A stretch of DNA of 64,000 nt. Source: Enterobacter oligotrophicus (lineage in GTDB: Bacteria; Pseudomonadota; Gammaproteobacteria; Enterobacterales; Enterobacteriaceae). Below the pieces are notes generated by a model that was not told where the DNA came from, searched no databases, and worked only from the letters and a program-made list of their open reading frames with translations. The stretch covers positions 496,001 to 560,000 of the forward strand of contig NZ_AP019007.1 in NCBI RefSeq assembly GCF_009176645.1, in the 5' to 3' direction. Within the stretch, counting starts at the first letter, position 1, and each line of letters starts with the position of its first letter. The translations under genes and the position numbers were made by a program. Below, in pieces: positions 38,663 through 47,377 of this stretch.

Positions 38663-38701
38663 CGCACCTGAATCATGCAAAAAATGCCCACTGACTGTGC
38701 A
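38663..38701 (-). promoter_or_regulatory. Two NtrC-like enhancer sites upstream of nasF
   Basis: Two 17-base sequences of the form TGCAN-N7-GNGCN occur at 38663-38679 (TGCAT, GTGCG) and 38685-38701 (TGCAC, GGGCA). Their centres are 22 bases apart, two helical turns, and about 84 and 106 bases upstream of the inferred start. Both are imperfect matches to the NtrC consensus, but spacing and position fit an NtrC-dependent enhancer. The outer one touches the nasR stop codon. Confidence 0.6.
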
Positions 38702-38702
38702 A

Positions 38703-39887
38703 CTACTCCTTTGGTATTATCTGCCAGAGGTTCTTTACGGTGAGCAGCGCGCGGGCGATATCCACCATCCGCTGGTTCTTATCCATCGCCATTTTACGCA
38801 GCGCTGTCCACGCCTGCTCTTCACTCATGTTCTGGTACGTCATCAGGATGCTTTTGGCTTTATCGATGGTTTTACGTTCTTCCAGCGTGTCGCGCAGCGA
38901 GGCCAGTTGACGGGAGAGTTGTTCTATTTCCCGCGCCTGCTGACGAACCAGTGGCAGAAGCGGCTTATCCGGGAAGTGGGCGAGAGGATCGTCATGCTCG
39001 CTGGCCTGGGGTGTGCAATCATCATCGCTGCGCATTCGTTCATCGACCGCGACCATCAGATCGGCGATCTCTCCCTCCTCCAGCGTGCGCAAATGTTCAA
39101 GACGCGCGGTCTGCAACGCAAACCACTTCAGCGCAGTATTGCCGTTATCGGCCGCAGGCTGGCGGGTACAGGCCATGCGTCTGAGCTGCTCGGTTTCACG
39201 ATCCGGCAGGCAATAGAGGGTAAATGTCTCCTGCACGTCGGCATGGCTGTGCGATAAAAAGACCTCAAAACAGGCCTGCTGCCCGTCAATGCGATCAACC
39301 AGTCTCTGACGCGTTTCATCGTCAAAAAAGTTTAGGGTAAAGCCAATTGCCCCCAGCGCGCGCTCCTGGCCCACCAGCTCTTTTCCCTGCATCAGACAAT
39401 AGAGCGCCACAAAGCGGCCCGCGATTTGCGGATCGTCAATGCTGTCATTGAGCTGCGGAACGATACTGAGCAAATGGCGGAGCATACGGCTGTAGTGCTC
39501 CATCGCCTGAGGTGCCGCAATAGTTTGCTCAGTGACGCCGTCACGCAGTGCGTCAAGCGTCTCCAGACACTGCAGAGCACGGGCAATGCGTTCGCACACC
39601 GCACTGCCCGGCAATGGGGAGTGCTCATTGAGAAAATGATGAAAAAGCGTAATATTTTCATCGACCAGTGCTCTGCTGGCTTTGCATTCGGGCGCATAGA
39701 GCTTGCCTTGTGAACACAGCCAGACGTTTGATGCCCCGCGTTCGCACTGTAACATATGCACCAGTCGGCTGATGCCGTTCACCAGCGTCCCTGATTGCGC
39801 CAGCCTGCTGAGATGTTCCCTGCGCATCTGCCTGGCGCGTTGAAACCACGCGGTTGCGCCGGGCGAACTGCCAGCCTTCAACGTCAT
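38703..39887 (-). CDS. nasR: Nitrate/nitrite-responsive antiterminator NasR
   Basis: RNA-binding regulator of the nas operon, 394 residues. The N-terminal two thirds is a NIT domain that senses nitrate and nitrite (helical, with segments such as LVHMLQCERGASNVWL and ALYCLMQGKELVGQERALGA). The C-terminus is an ANTAR domain (about residues 325-390: LEERKTIDKAKSILMTYQNMSEEQAW). It binds the nasF leader and prevents termination. The start ATG has GGGAG seven bases upstream. It is transcribed ahead of nasF on the same strand, from its own sigma-54-like promoter. Confidence 0.94.
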   Translation of the reverse strand: MTLKAGSSPGATAWFQRARQMRREHLSRLAQSGTLVNGISRLVHMLQCERGASNVWLCSQGKLYAPECKASRALVDENITLFHHFLNEHSPLPGSAVCERIARALQCLETLDALRDGVTEQTIAAPQAMEHYSRMLRHLLSIVPQLNDSIDDPQIAGRFVALYCLMQGKELVGQERALGAIGFTLNFFDDETRQRLVDRIDGQQACFEVFLSHSHADVQETFTLYCLPDRETEQLRRMACTRQPAADNGNTALKWFALQTARLEHLRTLEEGEIADLMVAVDERMRSDDDCTPQASEHDDPLAHFPDKPLLPLVRQQAREIEQLSRQLASLRDTLEERKTIDKAKSILMTYQNMSEEQAWTALRKMAMDKNQRMVDIARALLTVKNLWQIIPKE

Positions 39888-39922
39888 ACATACTCTCCCG
39901 GATAGGTATACCCGTTGAGATA

Positions 39923-39938
39923 AGCAATATCCGTGCCT
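39923..39938 (-). promoter_or_regulatory. Sigma-54 promoter of nasR
   Basis: On the minus strand AGGCACGGATATTGCT matches the sigma-54 consensus with the required ten bases between GG and GC. The start would be near 39912, leaving a leader of about 25 bases before nasR. No clear NtrC palindrome was found upstream, where ychN begins. Confidence 0.75.
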
Positions 39939-39958
39939 TTACAAGAACAGGAGTCAAT

Positions 39959-40312
39959 ATGCAGAAGATTGTGATCGTCGCCAACGGTGCGGCTTACGGT
40001 AGCGAATCCCTATTTAATAGCCTGCGTCTGGCGATTGCGCTGCGCGACCGCGAAAGCGACCTGGAACTGCGTCTTTTTTTAATGTCCGATGCGGTAACAG
40101 CCGGATTGAAGGGGCAAAAACCTGCTGAAGGGTACAACATCCAGCAGATGCTGGAGATCCTGACAGCGCAAAATGTACCGGTTAAATTGTGTAAAACCTG
40201 CACCGACGGGCGCGGGATCACCGGGCTGCCGCTGATTGAGGGGGTTGAAATCGGCACCCTTGTTGAGCTGGCTGAGTGGACTCTGACCGCCGATAAAGTA
40301 TTAACTTTTTAA
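39959..40312 (+). CDS. ychN: DsrE/F-like family protein YchN
   Basis: Small cytoplasmic protein, 117 residues, nearly identical to E. coli YchN, whose structure is a DsrE-like hexamer. A conserved Cys-containing segment (KLCKTCTDGRGI) sits where family members have a possible active-site cysteine. The start ATG at 39959 has AGGAG eight bases upstream; the frame is open upstream without homology. Function unknown; a link to sulfur relay is only by family. It is divergent from nasR with 71 bases between the start codons. Confidence 0.93.
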   Translation: MQKIVIVANGAAYGSESLFNSLRLAIALRDRESDLELRLFLMSDAVTAGLKGQKPAEGYNIQQMLEILTAQNVPVKLCKTCTDGRGITGLPLIEGVEIGTLVELAEWTLTADKVLTF

Positions 40313-40359
40313 TAATAAACCCGTAAAAATATTATTTTCTTATGGACGCGGTTTCAGCA

Positions 40360-40387
40360 TCAAGTTTACCTGCGAAATTGCCGATAG
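40360..40387 (+). promoter_or_regulatory. Sigma-28 (FliA)-like promoter of the chemoreceptor gene
   Basis: TCAAGTTT (40360-40367) and GCCGATAG (40380-40387) match the flagellar consensus TAAAGTTT and GCCGATAA, at seven of eight positions each. The spacer is 12 instead of 11 bases. The start would be near 40394, 25 bases before the receptor ATG. Confidence 0.7.
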
Positions 40388-40418
40388 GCATGAAAACAAC
40401 ACAGCAGGTATTTCACTT

Positions 40419-42203
40419 ATGTTCAGGTCCATTCGTGCTCGTATCATTGCCGCGACGACAGGCTGTCTGGTCGTCGCCCTTCTTCTTAATACCGTTATCA
40501 ACTTCCAGGTCACGCGCCAGGATAACCAGCAGTCGCAGCGCGATATCCTGACCAGCACCAGTGCCAGCCATAATATGGCGATTGCGGACTGGGTAAATAG
40601 CAAAATGACCGTGATTGTTTCCGCGCAGAGCGTCGCGCTGAGCGATGATCCGGTTCCGACCTTTAAACAACTCGCTCAGGCTGGCGGGTTTACTAACGTC
40701 TATGTGGGCTATGCCAGCAAAACGGCAAAATTCTCTGATCCTGCGGGTGTTCCGGCGGATTACGACCCGACCATTCGCCCGTGGTATCAGCAGGTCGTCA
40801 GCGCCGACGCGCCCGTTGTTACCGCTCCTTACGTTGATGCAGGAACCGGCAAGCTGGTGGTGACCTTCGCCGTGCCGGTCAAAGAAAATGGCACCCTGAA
40901 AGCGGTGGTTGCAGGCGACGTGGCAATGGATAGCGTGGTCGCTAATATTCGCGGTATTCACCCCACTCCGGCGAGCAGCGGGTTGCTGATTGACAGCGAC
41001 GGCACCGTGATTGCAGCCAACGATCCGGCCCTGACGCTGAAGCCATTTGCCGACGTGCTCAAGGGGACTGACTTTAGCGCGCTGAAAAAGGGTGACCCGG
41101 TCGACGGAACGTTTAACGGCGTTGAGAAAACGTTCGTGGCAACAGCGGTGCCAGGCACACACTGGATGCTGATTGTGGCACTCGACAACAATGATGCCAC
41201 CTCCGGTATGCGCTCCCTGCTGAAAGCCTCGGCGCTGTCGCTGGTGATCCTGGCCCTGCTGAGCGGCGCAATTGTCCACTTCCTGATTGCCCGTCTGCTG
41301 AAGCGTTTATCGGATATCCGCGACGCGATGCATAACATTGCCAACGGCACCAACGACCTGTCGCAGCGCCTGCCCGATAACGGTGAAGATGAAGTGGCAC
41401 AGATTGCCCAGGCGTTTAACGCCTTCAGCGATAAGCTCTCGGTGGTAATGGTTCAGCTACGGGATGCGAGTGCGTCGGTGAAAAATGCCGCACGGGAAAT
41501 TGCAGCGGGCAACCAGGATCTGTCCGGGCGTACTGAACAGGCCGCCTCCAGCCTGCGTGAAACGGCCAGTGCCGTCGAAGAGATCACCGCCTCGGTCACC
41601 CAGTCGAATGAGTCCGCAGCGGAAGCCAACGATCAGGCGAGTAAAGCCTCAGCCGCAGCCTCGCGTGGAGGCGAAGTGGTATCCCAGGCCATCAGCACCA
41701 TGCAGTCTATTGAAGTGGCCTCGGCTAAAATTGGCGACATCACCAGCGTGATTGACGGCATTGCCTTCCAGACCAACATTCTGGCGCTGAATGCTTCCGT
41801 CGAAGCGGCGCGCGCCGGAGAGCAAGGCCGCGGGTTTGCCGTGGTGGCAGGTGAAGTGCGTAACCTGGCCAGCCGCAGCGCCCAGGCTGCTAAAGAGATT
41901 AAATCTCTGATCGATTCCACTACTGACAGCGTGGCGACCGGTTCTCGTTATGTACATCTGGCCGGAGAGAGCATGAATGAGATCCGCTCCAGCATCGGTA
42001 GCGTTTCGGGCATCATGCGCGAGATCTCCATCGCGACCAGTGAGCAGATGAAAGGCATTCATGAGATCAACCATGCGGTGACGCACCTGGATCGTATGGT
42101 GCAGCAGAACGCCGAACTGGTGGTGCAATCCGCCGCCGCAGCCAGCGCCCTGCAGAGCCAGGCGGGCGACCTTGCTGAAACGGCCGGACATTTCCGCATT
42201 TAA
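40419..42203 (+). CDS. Methyl-accepting chemotaxis protein (Cache-type sensor)
   Basis: Transmembrane chemoreceptor, 594 residues. A first helix (residues about 10-30, AATTGCLVVALLLNTVINF) is followed by a periplasmic sensor of about 230 residues with Cache features (DPTIRPWYQQVVSAD, APYVDAGTGKLVVTFA). A second helix near 268-290 leads to HAMP and a cytoplasmic signalling coiled coil with the hairpin tip DGIAFQTNILALNASVEAAR. There is no C-terminal NWETF pentapeptide, so it probably needs help from other receptors for adaptation. The ligand is unknown; Cache domains of this kind often bind amino acids or organic acids. Confidence 0.9.
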   Translation: MFRSIRARIIAATTGCLVVALLLNTVINFQVTRQDNQQSQRDILTSTSASHNMAIADWVNSKMTVIVSAQSVALSDDPVPTFKQLAQAGGFTNVYVGYASKTAKFSDPAGVPADYDPTIRPWYQQVVSADAPVVTAPYVDAGTGKLVVTFAVPVKENGTLKAVVAGDVAMDSVVANIRGIHPTPASSGLLIDSDGTVIAANDPALTLKPFADVLKGTDFSALKKGDPVDGTFNGVEKTFVATAVPGTHWMLIVALDNNDATSGMRSLLKASALSLVILALLSGAIVHFLIARLLKRLSDIRDAMHNIANGTNDLSQRLPDNGEDEVAQIAQAFNAFSDKLSVVMVQLRDASASVKNAAREIAAGNQDLSGRTEQAASSLRETASAVEEITASVTQSNESAAEANDQASKASAAASRGGEVVSQAISTMQSIEVASAKIGDITSVIDGIAFQTNILALNASVEAARAGEQGRGFAVVAGEVRNLASRSAQAAKEIKSLIDSTTDSVATGSRYVHLAGESMNEIRSSIGSVSGIMREISIATSEQMKGIHEINHAVTHLDRMVQQNAELVVQSAAAASALQSQAGDLAETAGHFRI

Positions 42204-42210
42204 TTTTCTT

Positions 42211-42244
42211 CTGGCGCGCGAAAAGGGGGTAAAACGCGCGCCAG
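42211..42244 (+). terminator. Strong GC hairpin after the chemoreceptor gene
   Basis: CTGGCGCGCG and CGCGCGCCAG form a perfect ten-base-pair stem eight bases after the stop codon, with a 14-base loop. No clear T run follows, so it may be a terminator-like or mRNA-stabilising hairpin. It would limit read-through into the next small gene. Confidence 0.5.
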
Positions 42245-42414
42245 CTGAATGCTTTCAGGAATTTTGTCATTTTTGTTTAAACGTTATGCCATTTTTTGAT
42301 CAAAATCAGCATCCTTCACCCTCCCCTTTGGTGTTATGCACTGAGTGAATTGTGAACAACATCACGCTCAGCGCTGGCTGCAAAGAGCGTAGCTTAAGAC
42401 GACGGGGTAAAAAA

Positions 42415-42654
42415 ATGGCACTGGTAAAAACAAGTCTGAAACTGTTTGGCGGGGATACGGTTGTGGTACGTTGCTCAGAGCGCTGCCGCATTCATTTGAT
42501 GAGTGCAAAAGCACAAAAGCAAACGCAGGCAGATATCCTGACCGTGCAGGATGACAAGGCATGGCTGACGGTGCCGTACACCGGCACCTGGGATGTGCTG
42601 ATTGACAGCCACAGCCAGTCACTCGAACACTCTGTGAGCTACGTTGCCGCTTAA
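42415..42654 (+). CDS. Conserved-looking small protein of unknown function (79 residues)
   Basis: A short soluble protein that I do not recognise with certainty. From the ATG at 42415, with a GGGG-type ribosome binding site upstream, it has 79 residues; the frame is open to a GTG at 42352. The pattern of alternating beta strands, ending in a WLTVPYTGTWDVLIDSHS segment, resembles the compact all-beta DUF1883 family, but this is a weak impression. It has its own hairpin terminator and follows the chemoreceptor gene. It has no signal peptide or membrane segment. Confidence 0.65.
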   Translation: MALVKTSLKLFGGDTVVVRCSERCRIHLMSAKAQKQTQADILTVQDDKAWLTVPYTGTWDVLIDSHSQSLEHSVSYVAA

Positions 42655-42661
42655 CCGCGAC

Positions 42662-42693
42662 GCCCGGCTGCAGTCACACAGTCGGGCATTTTT
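42662..42693 (+). terminator. Rho-independent terminator of the 79-residue gene
   Basis: GCCCGGCTG pairs with CAGTCGGGC (one G-U pair) around an eight-base loop and is followed by ATTTTTAT. It lies between two convergent genes and directly precedes the end of chaC. Confidence 0.75.
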
Positions 42694-42694
42694 A

Positions 42695-43390
42695 TCAGGC
42701 AAAGCCCGGACGCAGCGGGTTATTCAGCAGGTTACCTTCCATCAGCGCTTTGACTTTCGTCACCAGCTCATTCAGACAATCATCCTTCATGCCGAGCCGC
42801 GTTAGCTCCTGATCGAGGGAAAAGAGATATTGCGCATTCGTGCCCAGTGGACCACTGGCGGCAGCAATTAACGGGGCAATAACCTGCGGGCGGGTGTCCG
42901 CTTCATACAGCGGATGGCGCGGGTCCATAATAAAGACCAGCGCATTGACGGTGCGGCCATCGTCGAGTTCCAGTTTGAACCAGCCGGGAATGTAGCAGCC
43001 GGTGATCATCTCGCGCTTCCACAGCAGCGTCAGTTCATCTTCCAGCGTGGCATCCGGGAGCCGGTAAGCCACGCCGGTGGTGCGTCCGCCCTCTTTCAGT
43101 GCAAGCATACGACCCGGCTGACACGCACTGCCGCGCCCGGCTGTCAGGCGCAAACAAAATGCGCGATGCCAGCCAGGAAGCGTACCGGTTGCCGATTCGA
43201 CAAATTCCAGGGCCGGGTTCCACATCAGCGAACCGTAGCCAAAAATCCACACCGGTCCATCATCCGGGCGGCAGGCCAGCGTCGCAGCGAGCGATGCCGC
43301 ACGTTGTTCAGCCGACCAGAGAAGCGATTCCTCAATATCACCAAATGCCGTCTTACAATCTGCCTTCATTAAGAAATCACGCGTTAACAC
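42695..43390 (-). CDS. chaC: Glutathione-specific gamma-glutamylcyclotransferase ChaC
   Basis: Cleaves glutathione to 5-oxoproline and cysteinylglycine. The start is GTG at 43390, because GGAGG lies six bases upstream and the product then has 231 residues and aligns end to end with E. coli ChaC; an ATG 12 codons further upstream lacks homology. The substrate-binding FGYGSLMWNP motif is at about residues 54-63 and the catalytic Glu is expected in the central part. It lies 177 bases downstream of chaB, in the cha cluster. Confidence 0.95.
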   Translation of the reverse strand: MLTRDFLMKADCKTAFGDIEESLLWSAEQRAASLAATLACRPDDGPVWIFGYGSLMWNPALEFVESATGTLPGWHRAFCLRLTAGRGSACQPGRMLALKEGGRTTGVAYRLPDATLEDELTLLWKREMITGCYIPGWFKLELDDGRTVNALVFIMDPRHPLYEADTRPQVIAPLIAAASGPLGTNAQYLFSLDQELTRLGMKDDCLNELVTKVKALMEGNLLNNPLRPGFA

Positions 43391-43567
43391 TTTCCACCTC
43401 CGCCACTGCATGCTTCCCTGCGACATCTGTAATTCGCCTTCCCGGCATTAAATGCTGGTCATTTTACCCGCAGTGAATGAACGATAAGCAATTCACAGGC
43501 CAGTTGCAATACAACGGAAGTTCCACCGCCTGAAAAGTCAAAATGAAGGTGTTGCATCAGGCAGCGG

Positions 43568-43798
43568 CTATTTCTTTTTGTGCCATTTATCATCGTCTCC
43601 TTTCTCATATTCATGTTTTACGGCAGCCCATGCCACCTTATGTGCGGTCTCTTCACGGCTGGCATCATCCCGGCGATCGTCTTTATCTTTGTACTGATCC
43701 CAGGCGCTGTTAAACGCCTCTTTATAGATCTCCTGCGCATGAGCGGGAAGGACGTGCTGCACGCTGTCGGGTAATTCGCGTTTCGTTTTATATGGCAT
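43568..43798 (-). CDS. chaB: Putative cation transport regulator ChaB
   Basis: Small, very charged cytoplasmic protein of 76 residues (E. coli 76), beginning MPYKTKRELPDSVQHVLP, the conserved ChaB domain. The C-terminal half is mostly Lys, Asp and Glu. A role in regulating the ChaA antiporter has been proposed, but the mechanism is unknown. It is divergent from chaA with 270 bases between the start codons and precedes chaC on the minus strand. Confidence 0.93.
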   Translation of the reverse strand: MPYKTKRELPDSVQHVLPAHAQEIYKEAFNSAWDQYKDKDDRRDDASREETAHKVAWAAVKHEYEKGDDDKWHKKK

Positions 43799-44068
43799 CT
43801 CTGACCTCTCTTTTTGCTAAAGAGATAAGTGTGGACGAGGATACTTCATGGTGCCAGCATGAATAGAATTCTTAAATACCAAAGAAGTTAATTAACTGTT
43901 ATTTATTGATTATTTATAAAAGAAGATAAGATATGCCACTTAGAATAAGAATTTACTGCTAACGGTAAAATTAAGTAAACATTAAACGGTATTCAACAGA
44001 GATCTGTTAGTTTAATGGCCTCAAAATTCTATCTATAATTACAAGCACCTGCATTGACGGAGAAGCAC

Positions 44069-45169
44069 ATGACAGCAACACACGAGGCGGTAAAGACCCG
44101 CCACAAGGAGACGTCGCTCATTTTCCCGGTTCTGGCACTGGCTGTGCTGCTCTTCTGGGGAAGCAGTCAGTCACTGCCAGTGGTGGTGGGTATCAATATC
44201 CTTGCGCTGGTGGGGATTTTAACCAGCGCATTTAGCGTGGTTCGCCATGCGGACGTGCTGGCGCACCGCCTGGGTGAGCCGTACGGTTCATTAATCTTAA
44301 GCCTTTCCGTTGTTATTCTCGAAGTGAGCCTGATATCTGCTCTCATGGCGACCGGCGACGCTGCGCCAACGCTGATGCGCGATACACTCTATTCCATCAT
44401 TATGATTGTAACGGGCGGTCTGGTGGGCTTTTCTCTCTTACTGGGCGGACGCAAATTTGCGACCCAATATATGAATCTGTTTGGTATTAAACAGTATTTA
44501 ATCGCCCTGTTCCCGCTGGCCATTATTGTGCTGGTCTTCCCGATGGCGCTACCGGGTGCGAATTTCACCACTGCACAAGCATTACTGGTCGCACTGATTT
44601 CGGCCGCAATGTACGGCGTGTTTCTGTTAATTCAGACCAAAACGCACCAGAGCCTGTTTGTTTACGAGCATGAAGATGACGCCGACGACGACGACCCGCA
44701 TCACGGTAAGCCGTCAGCCCACAGCAGCGCCTGGCACACCGTCTGGCTGATTGTGCATCTGATCGCGGTTATCGCCGTGACCAAGATGAACGCAAACCCG
44801 CTGGAAACGCTGTTAACTGAGCTGAATGCGCCCGTGGCCTTCACCGGCTTCCTGGTGGCGCTGCTTATTCTCTCCCCTGAAGGGCTGGGAGCACTGAAAG
44901 CGGTGCTGAACAACCAGGTGCAGCGCGCGATGAACCTGTTCTTTGGCTCCGTTCTGGCAACCATTTCCCTCACCGTTCCGGTGGTAACGCTGATTGCCTT
45001 TATGACCGGTAATGAGCTGCAATTTGCGCTGGGCGCACCGGAGATGGTTGTGATGGTGGCATCCCTGTTGCTGTGCCAGTTATCCTTCTCGACCGGACGC
45101 ACCAACGTACTGAACGGTGCCGCGCATATGGCGCTGTTTGTCGCGTACCTGATGACGATTTTTGCGTAA
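44069..45169 (+). CDS. chaA: Sodium-potassium/proton antiporter ChaA
   Basis: Inner-membrane cation/proton antiporter of the CaCA superfamily, 366 residues from the ATG at 44069 (GGAG eight bases upstream); a TTG five codons earlier is less likely. The two family repeats are visible with their conserved acidic motifs (SLSVVILEVSLISALMATGD and LLILSPEGLGALKAVLNN). A histidine- and aspartate-rich cytoplasmic loop (EHEDDADDDDPHHGK) separates them and may sense cations. It extrudes Na+, K+ and Ca2+ at alkaline pH in E. coli. Confidence 0.96.
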   Translation: MTATHEAVKTRHKETSLIFPVLALAVLLFWGSSQSLPVVVGINILALVGILTSAFSVVRHADVLAHRLGEPYGSLILSLSVVILEVSLISALMATGDAAPTLMRDTLYSIIMIVTGGLVGFSLLLGGRKFATQYMNLFGIKQYLIALFPLAIIVLVFPMALPGANFTTAQALLVALISAAMYGVFLLIQTKTHQSLFVYEHEDDADDDDPHHGKPSAHSSAWHTVWLIVHLIAVIAVTKMNANPLETLLTELNAPVAFTGFLVALLILSPEGLGALKAVLNNQVQRAMNLFFGSVLATISLTVPVVTLIAFMTGNELQFALGAPEMVVMVASLLLCQLSFSTGRTNVLNGAAHMALFVAYLMTIFA

Positions 45170-45177
45170 CCTTTTTT

Positions 45178-45245
45178 GCCGGGTGGCGCTGCGCTTACCC
45201 GGCCTACAAAACCCGTAGGCCCGCGCAAGCGCAGCGCCGCCGGGC
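45178..45245. repeat. Inverted pair of REP elements (BIME)
   Basis: Two REP-like palindromes, 45178-45207 and 45214-45245, are arranged head to head. Each contains GGCGCTGCGCTT or its complement and the outer GCCGGG/CCCGGC ends, with the shared inner sequence GTAGGC. They lie between the convergent chaA and kdsA genes, a typical position for such elements. Confidence 0.8.
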
Positions 45246-45248
45246 AAA

Positions 45249-45270
45249 GAAAAACCCGCCGAAGCGGGTT
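45249..45270 (-). terminator. Rho-independent terminator of kdsA (bidirectional)
   Basis: AACCCGC and GCGGGTT form a seven-base-pair stem around a four-base loop, with A residues on one side and T residues on the other. It can therefore serve kdsA on the minus strand and chaA on the plus strand. Confidence 0.85.
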
Positions 45271-45275
45271 TTTTA

Positions 45276-46160
<885 letters not shown>

Positions 46161-46165
46161 CTAAG

Positions 46166-46975
46166 TTAATGCAATGTGATTTGTTTATGCGAGATCGCGT
46201 TGATCTGCGCGCGAATCATTTCGCTAATGGGATCTTCCGGACACTGCTCAACGAAATAGTTCAAATCATGTAACGCCACATGCTCACAGTCGAGCTGGGC
46301 ATAAATAAGCCCGCGGTCGCGAATTTCATACGGATCTTCAGGGTTAAACTGGAGCAGTACCTCGCTGGCACGCAGTGCCAGCTCCATTTGCCGCTCTTCC
46401 ATCAGTGCGGATTTTAGCGTATCCAGCAACTTGCGAATAACCTCTGAATTATCGGCTTCATCAAGATCTTCGTTAAAAAGCTCAGCCACCGGGCTAATGT
46501 TACCTTTCAACCACACATCCAGCGTATGCTCATCCAGCGTATCGCCGTTAAAGGGATTAATTAACCACATCTCCCCATCCAGCCACTCTGCACGCAGGAT
46601 CATCTGCGTTGGAAAAATGACCGGTACTAGCGGAATATCCAGGCGATGAGCCACCCACAGCAAAATGGCACCCAGCGCAACGGCGCTGCCCTGACGGTTT
46701 TTTAACACCTGGTCCAGCCACAATGCATCAGAAAGACGATACACGCCACGCGTGTCGCAGAAACCCCATTCGCCGTAGAAAAGCTCAACCAGCTTCTCTA
46801 ATTGCCAGTCCTGCGGGCGGGCCTGATTGATCTCTTCGCGCGCCAGGCTGACCAGATTCTCCAGCTCATCGTAGACATACTGTGACGTAAAGTCGTCGCG
46901 AATCATCTCAGAAATCAGGATCATGCCATCGCAGAGCGGCACTTTGTTAAATTCGAAATCGGCTAAGGACCTCAT
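46166..46975 (-). CDS. sirB1: SirB1 family transglutaminase-like/TPR protein
   Basis: Cytoplasmic protein of 269 residues, co-linear with E. coli YchA (SirB1). The N-terminal part is a transglutaminase-like (DUF1367/SirB1) domain and the C-terminal part holds a TPR-like repeat (LQFNPEDPYEIRDRGLIYAQLDCEHVALHDL, given here only as a position near residues 205-235). Its biochemical role is unknown; the name comes from a Salmonella invasion regulator screen. It lies three bases after sirB2 and 35 bases before kdsA. Confidence 0.92.
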   Translation of the reverse strand: MRSLADFEFNKVPLCDGMILISEMIRDDFTSQYVYDELENLVSLAREEINQARPQDWQLEKLVELFYGEWGFCDTRGVYRLSDALWLDQVLKNRQGSAVALGAILLWVAHRLDIPLVPVIFPTQMILRAEWLDGEMWLINPFNGDTLDEHTLDVWLKGNISPVAELFNEDLDEADNSEVIRKLLDTLKSALMEERQMELALRASEVLLQFNPEDPYEIRDRGLIYAQLDCEHVALHDLNYFVEQCPEDPISEMIRAQINAISHKQITLH

Positions 46976-46978
46976 GAC

Positions 46979-47377
46979 TTACCCCAGTAACGGTATTCTT
47001 GTGGTGGCGAGTTTAATGATGATGTACAGCACCACCAGGCCCAGCAGAAAGGCAATAAACCCCGTCTGCTGGCTGCGCGGACGATGACGCCCAAGCGCGA
47101 TAAAACCCAAAACGATGTAGATGATAACGCCAAACAGCTTTTCAGTCAGCCATGCGCCTTTATCAGTAAATGGCAGATAGCCGGTCTTCCACATTAACCC
47201 CGCGCCGGAAAGGAACAGCACGGTGTCGATACAGTGCGGCGCGATGCGTACCCAACGCGCGTTAATCAGCAGATTATTGCTGTAGCGCCACCAGTAACGG
47301 ACGATAAAAAAGCCGATGGTCAGGGCTACGGAAATCAGGTGAACGGAGATCAGCACCGTAAACACGCTCACGACCAC
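46979..47377 (-). CDS. sirB2: SirB2 family inner-membrane protein
   Basis: Small membrane protein of up to 132 residues with four predicted helices (for example VLISVHLISVALTIGFFIV and GFIAFLLGLVVLYIIIKLA). The reading frame starts at GTG 47377, overlapping prmC by ten bases; in-frame GTG codons two and four codons later are alternatives, since no start has a strong ribosome binding site. Function unknown. It is conserved between prmC and sirB1 in enterobacteria. Confidence 0.88.
   Translation of the reverse strand: MVVSVFTVLISVHLISVALTIGFFIVRYWWRYSNNLLINARWVRIAPHCIDTVLFLSGAGLMWKTGYLPFTDKGAWLTEKLFGVIIYIVLGFIALGRHRPRSQQTGFIAFLLGLVVLYIIIKLATTRIPLLG

Noticed and set aside
42352..42414. Upstream extension of the 79-residue gene
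   Set aside because: A GTG start is possible, but the internal ATG has the better ribosome binding site and the extension is unlike the rest in composition.
43799..44068. Possible ldr/rdl toxin-antitoxin repeats near chaA, as in E. coli
   Set aside because: I searched for the short hydrophobic Ldr peptide and its repeats and found none here.
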